A DNA stretch of 64,000 bases. It comes from DAIDKA01 sp035503515. Lineage in GTDB: Bacteria; Pseudomonadota; Gammaproteobacteria; Steroidobacterales; Steroidobacteraceae. The stretch spans positions 18,590-82,589 of the forward strand of contig DATJTJ010000161.1 in NCBI GenBank assembly GCA_035503515.1. Reading direction: 5' to 3'. Both the position numbers and the translations under genes were made by a program. Shown here piece by piece: positions 40,752 through 49,143 of this stretch (its first letter is position 1; each line of letters starts with the position of its first letter). Under the pieces are notes generated by a model, which saw nothing but the letters and a program-made list of their open reading frames with translations, did not search any database and was not told the DNA's origin.

Positions 40752-40763
40752 TTGAGTTGTCAA
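40752..40763 (-). promoter_or_regulatory. TTGACAACTCAA element, copy 3
   Basis: Minus-strand TTGACAACTCAAAAC points to the secreted-protein/TonB-receptor operon whose first start is 40725. The element is only about 27 bp from that start, so if TTGACA were a -35 box the transcript would have almost no leader; a regulatory role is as likely. Identical to copy 1 over 13 bases. Confidence 0.5.
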
Positions 40764-40913
40764 TGAGGCTAGCAGCTAGGTCGGACGACCTGAACACACC
40801 AAAGCAAGTGATCTGCTTTCGCAAAGCGCGAACGCATTGATGCCCGTGGCGCAGTTGAGGGCCGTGAGGACTGGTATAAGAATCCACTGGCGCAGGACGC
40901 GGGACGGACGACC

Positions 40914-41810
40914 TTGAACACGATGCTGAACATCAACGCCCTGATCACCGTGGCCCGGCTGGGAAGCTTTTCAGCGGCCGCGCGCGAACTGGGCACGGCG
41001 CCATCGGTGGTCACGAAACGGATTTCTCAATTGGAAAAGGAGGTTGGCGCGCGGCTCATCAATCGCTCGACGCGCGGTCTTGCACTCACGTCCGCCGGTG
41101 AGCGCTATCTGCCGCGCTTCGTCCGGCTGCTCGCCGAACATGAGGAGGTGTTCCGCAATTCCGAGACCGGCGGCGCCACCGTGGAAGGTTTCGTGCGCGT
41201 CCAGGCCCCGCCCTCGGTCACCTCGAGCTTCCTCGGGCCGCTGTTCATCGATTTTCAGCTGCGCCATCCGCGAGTGGACCTCGAGGTCATCGTCACCGAA
41301 CGCGCCGTCAATCCACTGGAGGAAGGATTCGATGTGGCCCTGGGCGCCTGGCCGGTCTCCTATCCGAACGTGATCGATGTTCCACTGTGCCGGTACGATC
41401 TCATCGTGGTCTGTGCCCCCAGCTACCTGCGCAGCAACCCCAAACCCAGCCATCCGACCGAACTGCTCGATCATCAGTGCCTGACCACCTGTCTGCTGCG
41501 GACCAGCTGGGGATTCACCCACGCCCGCGGATCGATGAACATCGAGGTTCATCCCCGGCTGCATTCCAGCGACAGCTGCATGGTCCGGGACGCCGCCCGC
41601 CGGGGCGCCGGGATCGCGGTGCTGCCGCCCTACCTCGTCAATGAGGACCTGGCGTCCGGCGTCCTGGTGAGGCTGCTGGAGGATTTCCCGGTCACCACGC
41701 ACTGGATGAACGCGCAGGTACCGCGCATGAAGATGAACCGTCCGGCCGTCCAGCAGCTGGTGAATCTGCTGAAGGAGGGCATGCAGCCGGCGCCGCCCTG
41801 GGAGCGCTAG
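40914..41810 (+). CDS. LysR family transcriptional regulator
   Basis: A 298-residue LTTR with helix-turn-helix (LITVARLGSFSAAARELGTA, PSVVTKRISQLEKEVGARLI, NRSTRGLALTSAGERYLPRF) and a co-inducer domain (FVRVQAPPSVTSSFLGPLFI, FDVALGAWPV). Divergent from the secreted protein/TonB receptor operon, which is the likely target. A TTG at 40914 and an ATG at 40923 are both possible starts; neither has a strong Shine-Dalgarno. Confidence 0.9.
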   Translation: MNTMLNINALITVARLGSFSAAARELGTAPSVVTKRISQLEKEVGARLINRSTRGLALTSAGERYLPRFVRLLAEHEEVFRNSETGGATVEGFVRVQAPPSVTSSFLGPLFIDFQLRHPRVDLEVIVTERAVNPLEEGFDVALGAWPVSYPNVIDVPLCRYDLIVVCAPSYLRSNPKPSHPTELLDHQCLTTCLLRTSWGFTHARGSMNIEVHPRLHSSDSCMVRDAARRGAGIAVLPPYLVNEDLASGVLVRLLEDFPVTTHWMNAQVPRMKMNRPAVQQLVNLLKEGMQPAPPWER

Positions 41811-41826
41811 CAGGCCGGGTCTTGCT

Positions 41827-41840
41827 TGCAAACGTTTACA
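41827..41840. promoter_or_regulatory. LacI-type operator TGCAAACGTTTACA
   Basis: TGCAAACGTTTACA is a near-perfect palindrome around a central CG, the classic shape of LacI/GalR-family operators. It lies 47 bp upstream of the esterase start at 41887. No LacI-family gene is in the window, so the regulator is encoded elsewhere. Such sites commonly control carbohydrate or plant-polymer esterases. Confidence 0.65.
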
Positions 41841-41886
41841 CGTGCAGGCAGCCTAGCCGGGTTGCTTTGTCAATCGGGGAAAACCA

Positions 41887-43050
41887 TGAAGCGCTCCGTT
41901 TCAGCAATGACCCTCGCGGCGGCGTCCATTGCCTGTGCGGCCTACGGCCAGACATTCGCGCCTGGGCCGCGGCTGCACTCCCCGGAGATCGCCGCGGACC
42001 ACCATGTGACCTTCCGTCTCTACGCCCCAAAGGCGAACGAGGTCACGTTCAATGCCGACTGGATCGGCGCCACCAACCTTGCGATGACGAAGGACGACCA
42101 GGGCGTCTGGTCCCTGACCGTGGGGCCCCTGGATGCACAGCTCTACGGCTGAGCGCGACGGCAACCGCTTCAGCAGTCTGCTGATGGTGAGCGGCCCGGC
42201 GGATGCGATGTGGGATTTCAAGGATGTTCCGCATGGAACCCTCGAACAGGTCTGGTATCCCTCCCCCACGCTGCACCTGGACCAGCGGCGCATGTTCGTC
42301 TATATGCCGCCGGGGTACCTCGGCAGCGGCTCGAAGCGTTATCCCGTGCTCTATCTCCTGCACGGCGCCGGCGGGGACGAGGATGCCTGGGTGACCATGG
42401 GACGCGCAAACATCATCCTGGACAACCTGATCGCCGCGGGCAAGGCGTCGCCCATGATCGTCGTCATGCCAAACGGCAACGCAGCGCAGAGCGTATCGCA
42501 AGGTTTCGGCGATGGTCCGACACCGTCGGTGCAGCAGGTGACCGCGCCGGCACCGAATCCCGGCCCCGCGCCCGGCGCTGCGACAAGTTCGGCTCCGCGC
42601 CGACCGCTGCAGATGCCCGTACAACTCTATGCCGGGTCCTATCCCGAGAGCATCGTCAAGGACATCATCCCGTTCGTCGACAAGAACTATCGCACCTATA
42701 CGGACAAGAACCACCGCGCCATTGCCGGCCTGTCGATGGGCGGCGGCCAGACGGTGACCACCACCAACAACAACCCGAACCTGTTCGGCTACATCGGTGT
42801 CTTCAGCGCCGGTGGCCGCGTGGGCGATGACGCCTTCGAATCCCAGCTGCTGCAGATCCGCAAGGACCACGTGAAACTCTACTGGACCGGCGCGGGCGAC
42901 ACCGACATGGCCCGCGCCGGCATGATGGCGCTGGAGGCGGACCTCAAGTCCAAGGACTTTCCCACCTCCTACAAGGAAATCCCGGGCCGGCATTACTGGT
43001 TCCTGTGGCGGGACTTCCTGAGCGACTTCGCCGGGCAGCTGTTCAGATAG
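41887..43050 (+). pseudogene. Secreted ferulic-acid-esterase-like gene with internal frame break
   Basis: Two overlapping frames encode parts of one exported esterase (CE1/Fes-like). Frame one (41887-42152) has a signal peptide and the N-terminal immunoglobulin-like domain, ending GVWSLTVGPLDAQLYG then stop. Frame two (42133-43050) resumes with NRFSSLLMVSGPADAMWDFK, PHGTLEQVWYPSPTLHLDQR, VLYLLHGAGGDEDAW, the nucleophile GLSMGGGQTV and the late His in GRHYWFLWRDFL. The stretch that should join LYG to the second part, about 20 residues in homologues, is missing, so a deletion with frameshift is likely. Restarting at the ATG at 42133 might still make a catalytic domain without signal peptide. 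Confidence 0.75.
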
Positions 43051-43056
43051 CTCCGA

Positions 43057-43497
43057 TCAGAACATGCCGTTGCCGTTGGCATCCTGGGCAGGAATGTCCT
43101 GGATCACGTCCCAGTGTTCGACCACTTTGCCGTGCTCCAGCCGGAAGATGTCGACGATGGCCCGACCCGGCGTACCGTCATCGCGCGTCGAATGCACGTG
43201 CAGCGCGACCAGATCCCCTTCGGCGATCACCTGCCGGATGTCGCCGTGCTGCCTGGGGTATTTTGCCTTCAGGAACTCGATGAACGCCTTGAGACCTTCT
43301 GCGCCGTCCTTGGCGGTCGGGTTGTGCTGCTTGTAGGTGGGCCCCAGGTATCGGGACGCGGCGGCGAAATCCTTCTGGTTGATCGAGGCTTCGTAGAAGG
43401 CCACGGCGATTTTCTTGTTGGCCGCCACCTGCGCCGGGTCGGCGGCCATGGCCACCAGGGGCGCCCCCAGCAGCAACAGAACTGTGATCAGACGCAT
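43057..43497 (-). CDS. Secreted SnoaL-like (NTF2-fold) protein
   Basis: A 146-residue exported protein. The signal peptide (LITVLLLLGAPLVAMAADPA) leads into IAVAFYEASINQKDFAAASR, YLGPTYKQHNPTAKDGAEGL, ALHVHSTRDDGTPGRAIVDI and FRLEHGKVVEHWDVIQDIPA, a standard SnoaL-like polyketide-cyclase pattern. AGGAG precedes the start at 43497. Divergent from a cytochrome/flavoprotein pair. Reaction unknown. Confidence 0.88.
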   Translation of the reverse strand: MRLITVLLLLGAPLVAMAADPAQVAANKKIAVAFYEASINQKDFAAASRYLGPTYKQHNPTAKDGAEGLKAFIEFLKAKYPRQHGDIRQVIAEGDLVALHVHSTRDDGTPGRAIVDIFRLEHGKVVEHWDVIQDIPAQDANGNGMF

Positions 43498-43566
43498 GAT
43501 GGCTCCTGTGATGAATGGAACCTTCACTATACCTGTACAATGCGCGACCGTTCCGCCGGGTGGGCC

Positions 43567-43953
43567 ATGCGAGGGATTTCGATCGTGCGCCGCAGGATCT
43601 TCTCCAGAACGCTCCGGGGCGCCGCGCTGCTGGTGACCCTCGCCGGCGCCAGCCGGGTCCTGCCCGCCGCCGATATCGCAGCCGGCGGCCCGGATTTCGC
43701 ACACAAGTGCGGCGTGTGCCACGACACGGGCGGCACGGGTACACAGATGCTCGCACGGCGCCTGGGGGCGCAGCGCGCGCTGCTGGCCGAGCGTGCGGAT
43801 CTGCCGGCGCAGTATGTCAGGACCATCGTGCGTAGCGGACTCGGCAGCATGCCGGCGCTGACCCGCGTCGAAGTCACCGACGCGCAGCTCGACGACATCG
43901 TGGCGTACCTGCAACGCCCACCTCCTCCCGCCGCCCCAGGAGCCATGCCATGA
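43567..43953 (+). CDS. Monoheme cytochrome c, partner of the following flavoprotein
   Basis: A 128-residue exported c-type cytochrome: signal peptide (TLRGAALLVTLAGASRVLPA), heme site CGVCH in PDFAHKCGVCHDTGGTG, Met ligand in GSMPALTRVEVTDAQLDDIV. The stop overlaps the start of the VAO/PCMH-type flavoprotein (ATGA), as expected for the cytochrome subunit of a p-cresol-methylhydroxylase-like complex. ATG at 43567 has GGTGGG upstream; ATG at 43540 is an alternative. Confidence 0.85.
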   Translation: MRGISIVRRRIFSRTLRGAALLVTLAGASRVLPAADIAAGGPDFAHKCGVCHDTGGTGTQMLARRLGAQRALLAERADLPAQYVRTIVRSGLGSMPALTRVEVTDAQLDDIVAYLQRPPPPAAPGAMP

Positions 43954-45617
43954 CCTCTCCGACTTCGCGCCGCGGATTCCTCGCAGCATCGGCCGCCGTG
44001 GCCGGCACCATGGCCGCCTCCTCCGTCATCAGCGCGGCGCCCGCGCCCAGGGACGGCCCGCAGGGCATGAAGCTCATCCTGCCGCCGCACCTGTCGGAGC
44101 GGGCCTTCACCCGCGGCCTGTCGGCCTTTGCCGGTGTGGTCGGCCGGGAGTGGGTTCTGGACACGGACATGGACCGCCACACCTACCTCGATGCCTATGC
44201 GCCCGGGGATGCCGAAGCGCATGCGCCATCGGCGGCGGTGGCACCCGGCTCCGTCGGGGAACTGCAGGCGCTGGTGCGGCTGGCCAACGAGCATCGCCTG
44301 CCGCTGTGGCCGATATCGCGCGGCAAGAACCTGGGCTATGGCGGCTCCGCGCCGTGCATGCCCGGCACGGTGATCGTGGATCTCGGGCGCCTGAACAAGG
44401 TGCTCGAACTGAACGAGGAACTCGCCTACTGCGTGCTCGAACCCGGCGTCGGTTTCTTCCAGCTGTACGATGAGATCAAGGCCCGCAACCTCGACCTGCA
44501 GATGGGCATCCCGGGCAATGCCTGGGGCAGCGTCATCGGCAACGCCCTGGAGCGCGGGTTCAGCCAGGCCGGGGATCACAGCGCCAATATCTGCGGGATG
44601 GAAGTCGTGCTGCCGGATGGCAGCCTGGTGCGGACCGGCATGGGCGCCATGGGCAACAACGCCACCGGACCCCTGTTCCGGCATGGCTTCGGTCCCTCCT
44701 GGGACCAGATGTTCGTGCAGTCCAATTTCGGCATCGTGACCCAAATGGGTTTGTGGCTGAAGCCCGCACCGCAGTCCGTCATCAGCGTCGGCATCAAGCT
44801 GCCGCGCCCGGAGGATGTGGGGCGCTGGACCGACATCGTGACGCCGCTGCGGCTCGCCGGCGTCCTGGAGGGCAACCTCAGCGTCACGAGCTATCAGGCC
44901 TCCGCGACGCTGCGCACCGAGCGCAGCGAGTGGTATTCAGGTCGCGACGCCCTTCCGGACAGCGTGGTCGCCCGGATCATGAGCCGCTATGACGTGGGCT
45001 GGTGGAACGGGACGCTGCGGCTGTCCGGATACGCGGAGGTCAACGAGGCCAACCTGAAGATCATCCAGAAGGCCTTCAACGCCCTGCCCCAAGCACAGCT
45101 CACCGTATCGCGCTGGCACCAGGGCGAGCCCGGTTCAGGCGTGCCCGCCCCGAGCGTGCTGCCCCTGCAGATCGTCAACTGGCACGGGGGCCGCGGCGGC
45201 CATCTGGGCTTCTCCCCCATCCTGCCCGCCGGCGGCTCCCGGGTGATCGAACAACTGGCCCGCACCCGGCAGCGGTACCGGGAATTCGGGATCGACTATT
45301 CCGGAACGTTCTACCACTCGGGACGATCGGTCTCGAACGTCAACCTGATGATCTACAACCGCGACGATGCGGACCTCACGGCCCGTACCCGCGCACTGTT
45401 CTCGGCACTGGTGAAGGATGCGGCGGCGGCGGGCTACGCCGAGTACCGCACGCATCTGTCGTACATGGATGAGGTCGCGGCCACCTTCGACCATAACGAT
45501 CATGCGCTGTGGAGACTGCACGGCAGGGTCAAGGACGCCCTGGATCCCAACGGCATCCTGGCGCCCGGCAAGAGTGGTATCTGGCCCCAAGGGTATCGGG
45601 ACCGGCGTCAGGCCTGA
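43950..45617 (+). CDS. VAO/PCMH-family FAD oxidase subunit with Tat signal
   Basis: A 555-residue flavoprotein of the vanillyl-alcohol oxidase/4-cresol dehydrogenase family, which oxidises para-alkylphenols. The FAD-binding region reads PLWPISRGKNLGYGGSAP then GTVIVDLGRLNKVLELNEEL and YCVLEPGVGFFQLYDEI; LDLQMGIPGNAWGSVIGNAL and GDHSANICGMEVVLPDGSLV are typical. The N-terminus has a twin-arginine motif (TSRRGFLAASAAVAGTMAAS), so it should be exported folded. It is co-translated with the preceding cytochrome c, the electron acceptor of PCMH-type enzymes. The exact phenol is unknown. Confidence 0.88.
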   Translation: MTSPTSRRGFLAASAAVAGTMAASSVISAAPAPRDGPQGMKLILPPHLSERAFTRGLSAFAGVVGREWVLDTDMDRHTYLDAYAPGDAEAHAPSAAVAPGSVGELQALVRLANEHRLPLWPISRGKNLGYGGSAPCMPGTVIVDLGRLNKVLELNEELAYCVLEPGVGFFQLYDEIKARNLDLQMGIPGNAWGSVIGNALERGFSQAGDHSANICGMEVVLPDGSLVRTGMGAMGNNATGPLFRHGFGPSWDQMFVQSNFGIVTQMGLWLKPAPQSVISVGIKLPRPEDVGRWTDIVTPLRLAGVLEGNLSVTSYQASATLRTERSEWYSGRDALPDSVVARIMSRYDVGWWNGTLRLSGYAEVNEANLKIIQKAFNALPQAQLTVSRWHQGEPGSGVPAPSVLPLQIVNWHGGRGGHLGFSPILPAGGSRVIEQLARTRQRYREFGIDYSGTFYHSGRSVSNVNLMIYNRDDADLTARTRALFSALVKDAAAAGYAEYRTHLSYMDEVAATFDHNDHALWRLHGRVKDALDPNGILAPGKSGIWPQGYRDRRQA

Positions 45618-46087
45618 GCGGACAACCGGCTCATATCCGAGCGCTCGAGCAGCGCCCTGCAGGCCGCGTTGAGTCCGCTGCCGTCGTCGGCATCGAAGCG
45701 GCCGAGGTCGGGGCTGTCCAGATCGAGTACGCCCAGCACGCGTCCCTGAAGCAGCAGCGGCACGACGATCTCGGAGCGCGAGGCCGCGTCACAGGCGATA
45801 TGTCCCGCGAACGCGTTCACGTCCGGGACCACGACCGTCTCCCGCCGCTGCGCGGCCGTACCGCACACTCCGTGTCCCATCCTGATCCGCACACAGGCGA
45901 CCTTGCCCTGGAAGGGTCCCAGGACCAGTTCCTCGCCGCGCAGGAAATAGCAGCCCACCCAGTTGACCCGGGGCAGGCCGTGATAAAGGGCGCACAGGTT
46001 CGCCGCATTCGCAAGGCCGTCGGACTCATCGGCAAACAGCGCGGCAAGCTGTGCATTCAGCTCGCGGTACAGGGTGGTCTTGTCCAT
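45608..46087 (-). CDS. msrC: Free methionine-(R)-sulfoxide reductase (GAF domain)
   Basis: A 159-residue GAF-domain enzyme that reduces free L-methionine-(R)-sulfoxide. It has NLCALYHGLPRVNWVGCYFL, GPFQGKVACVRIRMGHGVCG, HIACDAASRSEIVVPLL and GRVLGVLDLDSPDLGRFDAD; the conserved catalytic cysteines are those in ACVRI, GVCG and IACD. Length and motif order match the fRMsr family. It starts 4 bp after the amino-acid permease stop and overlaps the converging flavoprotein end by 10 bp. Confidence 0.93.
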   Translation of the reverse strand: MDKTTLYRELNAQLAALFADESDGLANAANLCALYHGLPRVNWVGCYFLRGEELVLGPFQGKVACVRIRMGHGVCGTAAQRRETVVVPDVNAFAGHIACDAASRSEIVVPLLLQGRVLGVLDLDSPDLGRFDADDGSGLNAACRALLERSDMSRLSAQA

Positions 46088-46091
46088 GGGC

Positions 46092-47486
46092 TCAAGGTTC
46101 CTCGAGCCGCGGCCGCCATCCGCGCGGCCGCAGCACCCGCCCGTACCATATCATCGCCACCCCCACGCAGCCCGCCAGCAGCAGCACGCTCGGGCGACCG
46201 ACTTCCCGATCCTGCAGGCCGGCCAGGAGAAAGACCAGCGTGAGGCCCAAACCCATGACGGGCACCAGCGGGAACAGCGGCGAGCGCCAGTGGCCCGGCT
46301 TGCCCGTCAATCCCTTCAGGCGACCGACGAGGACGGCGCAGGAGACCAGCCCGAGCGTGAACGTCGTCAGGCCCGCGCCGAAAATGACCATCGCATGGGT
46401 ACTGAGGAAGCAGCAGGCGCCGGCGCCGGCGCCGATCGCAAGCGTGGCGTTGCGGGGAACACCCGAAGCAGCGCTCAAGGCACCGATCCAGGAGGAGGCC
46501 CGGCGCGGCAGGACGCCATCCCGTCCCATGCTGAAGGCCATCCGCGCGTAGAACATGTTGCTGGCGATGAGGGAATTGAAGATCGCCAGCGCGACGCAGG
46601 CACTCATCACGCGGCCCGCGAGCACGCCGAGCTGGGTGCTGAAGTACGTACTGAACGGAGCCGGACTGTGCAGCAGGGCCGGCAGATCACGGGCGCCCAC
46701 GACCACGCAGACGATGGGGATGGCCGTGCACAAGCCGCCGATGGCGGCGGCCACCAGGATCACCATGCCCATTTTCCGGTGCGGATCCACCAGTTCCTCG
46801 CCGAACGTGATGGCCTGGTTGCCGCCGATCACCGCATAGACGGCCCCGATCGCGCCCAGTGCCATCGCCCCCGTTGCGACCCGCCGCAGGTTGCCGGTGG
46901 CATCGCTCACCAACGGGTCGTGGACGATGGCCGCCAGGTCGCGGGCCGGATGCCACAGGCCGGTTGCCGTCAGGGCCAGCACCGCAGCCATTTCGATGGC
47001 CAGGAACACGCCGGTGATGAGCGCACTGGTGCGCACCCGGGGCAGCGCCAGGATGACCGAACCCGCCCACACGGCACAGGTCGTGGGTGCGAGCGGTAGC
47101 CCCGGGATGGCTTGCGTCAGATACAGGGCGTTGAACTTCGTGGTCACCGCCGTCAGCGGCAGCGCCGTCACCATCCAGACGGTGAGACTCGCAAATCCGG
47201 CCCACGGCCCGAGGATGGTCCCGACCGCCACATAGTCGCCGCCCGCATAAGGGTATGCCGTGGCGATTTCGGCGTAGACCAGTCCCCACACGACAGTCGC
47301 CACCAGAGCGGCGGGAAACAGCACGGCCGCCCCCGTTCCCGTGTGTTCGAGGACATCGGAGCCCGTCACGTAGATCGAGGCGATCGGGGAAAGACAGGAC
47401 AGTGTCAGCAGCAGCACCGAAAACGCCGACAGCTCGCGCCGCAGGCCGGAAACCCTGGCGGACGCGGCATCGGCGGAAGCATTCAT
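46092..47486 (-). CDS. APC-family amino-acid permease
   Basis: A 464-residue transporter with about twelve helices of the amino acid-polyamine-organocation family. It begins LSAFSVLLLTLSCLSPIASI and has YAEIATAYPYAGGDYVAVGT (helix 2-3 signature), GAVYAVIGGNQAITFGEELV and FYARMAFSMGRDGVLPRRAS. It starts at 47486; the longer upstream frame has no supporting signal. The following gene is fRMsr, which suggests uptake of methionine-type or oxidised amino acids, but this is inference. Confidence 0.88.
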   Translation of the reverse strand: MNASADAASARVSGLRRELSAFSVLLLTLSCLSPIASIYVTGSDVLEHTGTGAAVLFPAALVATVVWGLVYAEIATAYPYAGGDYVAVGTILGPWAGFASLTVWMVTALPLTAVTTKFNALYLTQAIPGLPLAPTTCAVWAGSVILALPRVRTSALITGVFLAIEMAAVLALTATGLWHPARDLAAIVHDPLVSDATGNLRRVATGAMALGAIGAVYAVIGGNQAITFGEELVDPHRKMGMVILVAAAIGGLCTAIPIVCVVVGARDLPALLHSPAPFSTYFSTQLGVLAGRVMSACVALAIFNSLIASNMFYARMAFSMGRDGVLPRRASSWIGALSAASGVPRNATLAIGAGAGACCFLSTHAMVIFGAGLTTFTLGLVSCAVLVGRLKGLTGKPGHWRSPLFPLVPVMGLGLTLVFLLAGLQDREVGRPSVLLLAGCVGVAMIWYGRVLRPRGWRPRLEEP

Positions 47487-47709
47487 GCACCGACGAATAT
47501 GCCCTGATTCGTGCCGTCTGTGAATTGTGCGTCCGCGACATTTGACGCGCTGGCAAGGTTGGCGTCCGCGCCGCCACACCGTGGCCGTCGCTGACGCGGG
47601 GCCACCGGCTGCATTGAAAAATCAAGGCTTGACTCAGCGCGGATTGGCTTGTCTCCTACACGGCACGAACACGCTGCCCGCACGGCTGACGGGTGGCAGA
47701 GGAGAAGGG

Positions 47710-49143
47710 ATGATGAATGCGCGAGACCTCCGCACCCGGAGCGCAGTGCTGTTGGTGGCCGCTTTTGCCGGGGTGGCACTGGCCCAGGCACCGGCACCGC
47801 GCCCGACCGCGCAGACTCCCGCCACGGGACCCGGCGACAATCCGGTCCTCACCGGGCAGCCGGAACCGCCGCCGTCGATCCTCACTCCCCAGCAGCGCGG
47901 TGACCCGGAGGTCTTTCCGCCGGGCGTCTTTTTCCCCACCCGCCGCGAGCCGCCGAAGCCGGTCTCCGAACCGCCGCCGCCGGGCGTCAAGCCCCTGCCG
48001 ATCGACATGTTCACCTCCAAGAATTTCTATAAGGACCAGGCGTCGTGGCTGGATCCGCGGTACTACCGCTGCAACACGCCCCGGCAGATGGTCGAGGCCA
48101 TGTGGGAGCGCGGCCGGATGGGCGCCAATCCACCCACCACCGCCTCCTGGGGCAACTGCAAGATCGACTATCCGCGTGAGCGCATGGTCAGCCCCTATCC
48201 GTACAAGACCGCCAAGGAGCACTACGAGGCGCTGATGGCCAAGGCCAAGGAACACGGCGGTCCGACCGTCTATACCAAGGCCACGACTCCCGACTGGGAT
48301 GGTTTCTACATCCGTGATCCGGTGGCCACCGATTCACCGGGTTTCGTCGGACCGGACCGCATGATGGGAGGCCTCGGCCGCGGCGAGCGCTGGCAATGGG
48401 GTGGCATCGAGCAGGCCTCGACGGTGCTGTCGCTGCTCACGCCCGAGTACCAGAAGCGCTACGTCCAGATGCTCTACCACGAAACGGTGAGCAATTCGAA
48501 ACAATGGAACGCCTCCTTCTGCCTCCCGGAGGGCTTCATCCGCTGGTGGGCGAATGCCTCCCGCGGCGCAAATTTCGAGCTGACCATCACGCCCACGCGC
48601 GTGGAATTCCTGTCGGGTATCGCGGCCAACTTCCTGCGTGAGGTGCTCATCGGCCGCCAGCACGTGCAGAAGGTGCCCCAGTGGTACGGGGAGACCGTGG
48701 GCTTCTGGGATGGCGACACCCTCATCAGCTGGACCGCCAACGTGCAGGGGTGGACCCAGCACACCATGTTCGAGTTCTCCAACAAGATGGAGAGCGTGGA
48801 GACCTACAAGCCTCTCTACGATGCCAACCATAATTTCATCGGCATCGACCACGAGGCCGTCTGGTACGACCCCGAGGCCTACGTCCAGCCGCTGCGGGTG
48901 CGGGACCGGTTCCTGCGCCGCGCGCCGGCCGGTGACCCGACGGCCCGGTACACCTTCATCGAGTGTCTCTCGAACATCAAGAACGTGAAGGGCAGACCCG
49001 AGCAGCTGAGCAAGTCGGATCCGAACTTCATCGACTACTACGGCCGCCCCTGGGCACAGAACTGGGAAAAGTGGTTCGAACAGGGCTGGGACAAGCCCGC
49101 CGACGCCGGTGCGCCCAAGGATGTGCTGGACCTGTTCAAGTAG
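47710..49143 (+). CDS. Large secreted protein of unknown function
   Basis: A 477-residue exported protein: signal peptide (SAVLLVAAFAGVALAQ), a Pro-rich linker of about 60 residues, then a conserved globular part rich in Trp and Tyr (NFYKDQASWLDPRYYRCNTP, GRGERWQWGGIEQASTVLSL, QVPQWYG-like KVPQWYGETVGFWDGDTLIS, YDPEAYVQPLRVRDRFLRRA, DYYGRPWAQNWEKWFEQGWD). The GFWDGDTL strand occurs in uncharacterised exported proteins often found near DUF6152 and TonB genes. GGAGAAGGG precedes ATG 47710; ATG 47713 is next. Its end overlaps the converging molybdenum hydroxylase gene by 8 bp. Confidence 0.85.
   Translation: MMNARDLRTRSAVLLVAAFAGVALAQAPAPRPTAQTPATGPGDNPVLTGQPEPPPSILTPQQRGDPEVFPPGVFFPTRREPPKPVSEPPPPGVKPLPIDMFTSKNFYKDQASWLDPRYYRCNTPRQMVEAMWERGRMGANPPTTASWGNCKIDYPRERMVSPYPYKTAKEHYEALMAKAKEHGGPTVYTKATTPDWDGFYIRDPVATDSPGFVGPDRMMGGLGRGERWQWGGIEQASTVLSLLTPEYQKRYVQMLYHETVSNSKQWNASFCLPEGFIRWWANASRGANFELTITPTRVEFLSGIAANFLREVLIGRQHVQKVPQWYGETVGFWDGDTLISWTANVQGWTQHTMFEFSNKMESVETYKPLYDANHNFIGIDHEAVWYDPEAYVQPLRVRDRFLRRAPAGDPTARYTFIECLSNIKNVKGRPEQLSKSDPNFIDYYGRPWAQNWEKWFEQGWDKPADAGAPKDVLDLFK

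Noticed and set aside
41862..41873. TTGCTTTGTCAA as a fifth copy of the TTGAYAACKCAA element
   Set aside because: It differs at two or more conserved positions and, read as the element, points away from the esterase toward the end of the LysR gene.
43536..43541. TACAAT as -10 box for the cytochrome/flavoprotein operon
   Set aside because: No -35 box at suitable spacing, and it overlaps the alternative ATG at 43540.
46420..46440. GCCGGC-rich tandem stretch in the permease gene
   Set aside because: Coding for Ala/Gly codons in frame; normal for this base composition.
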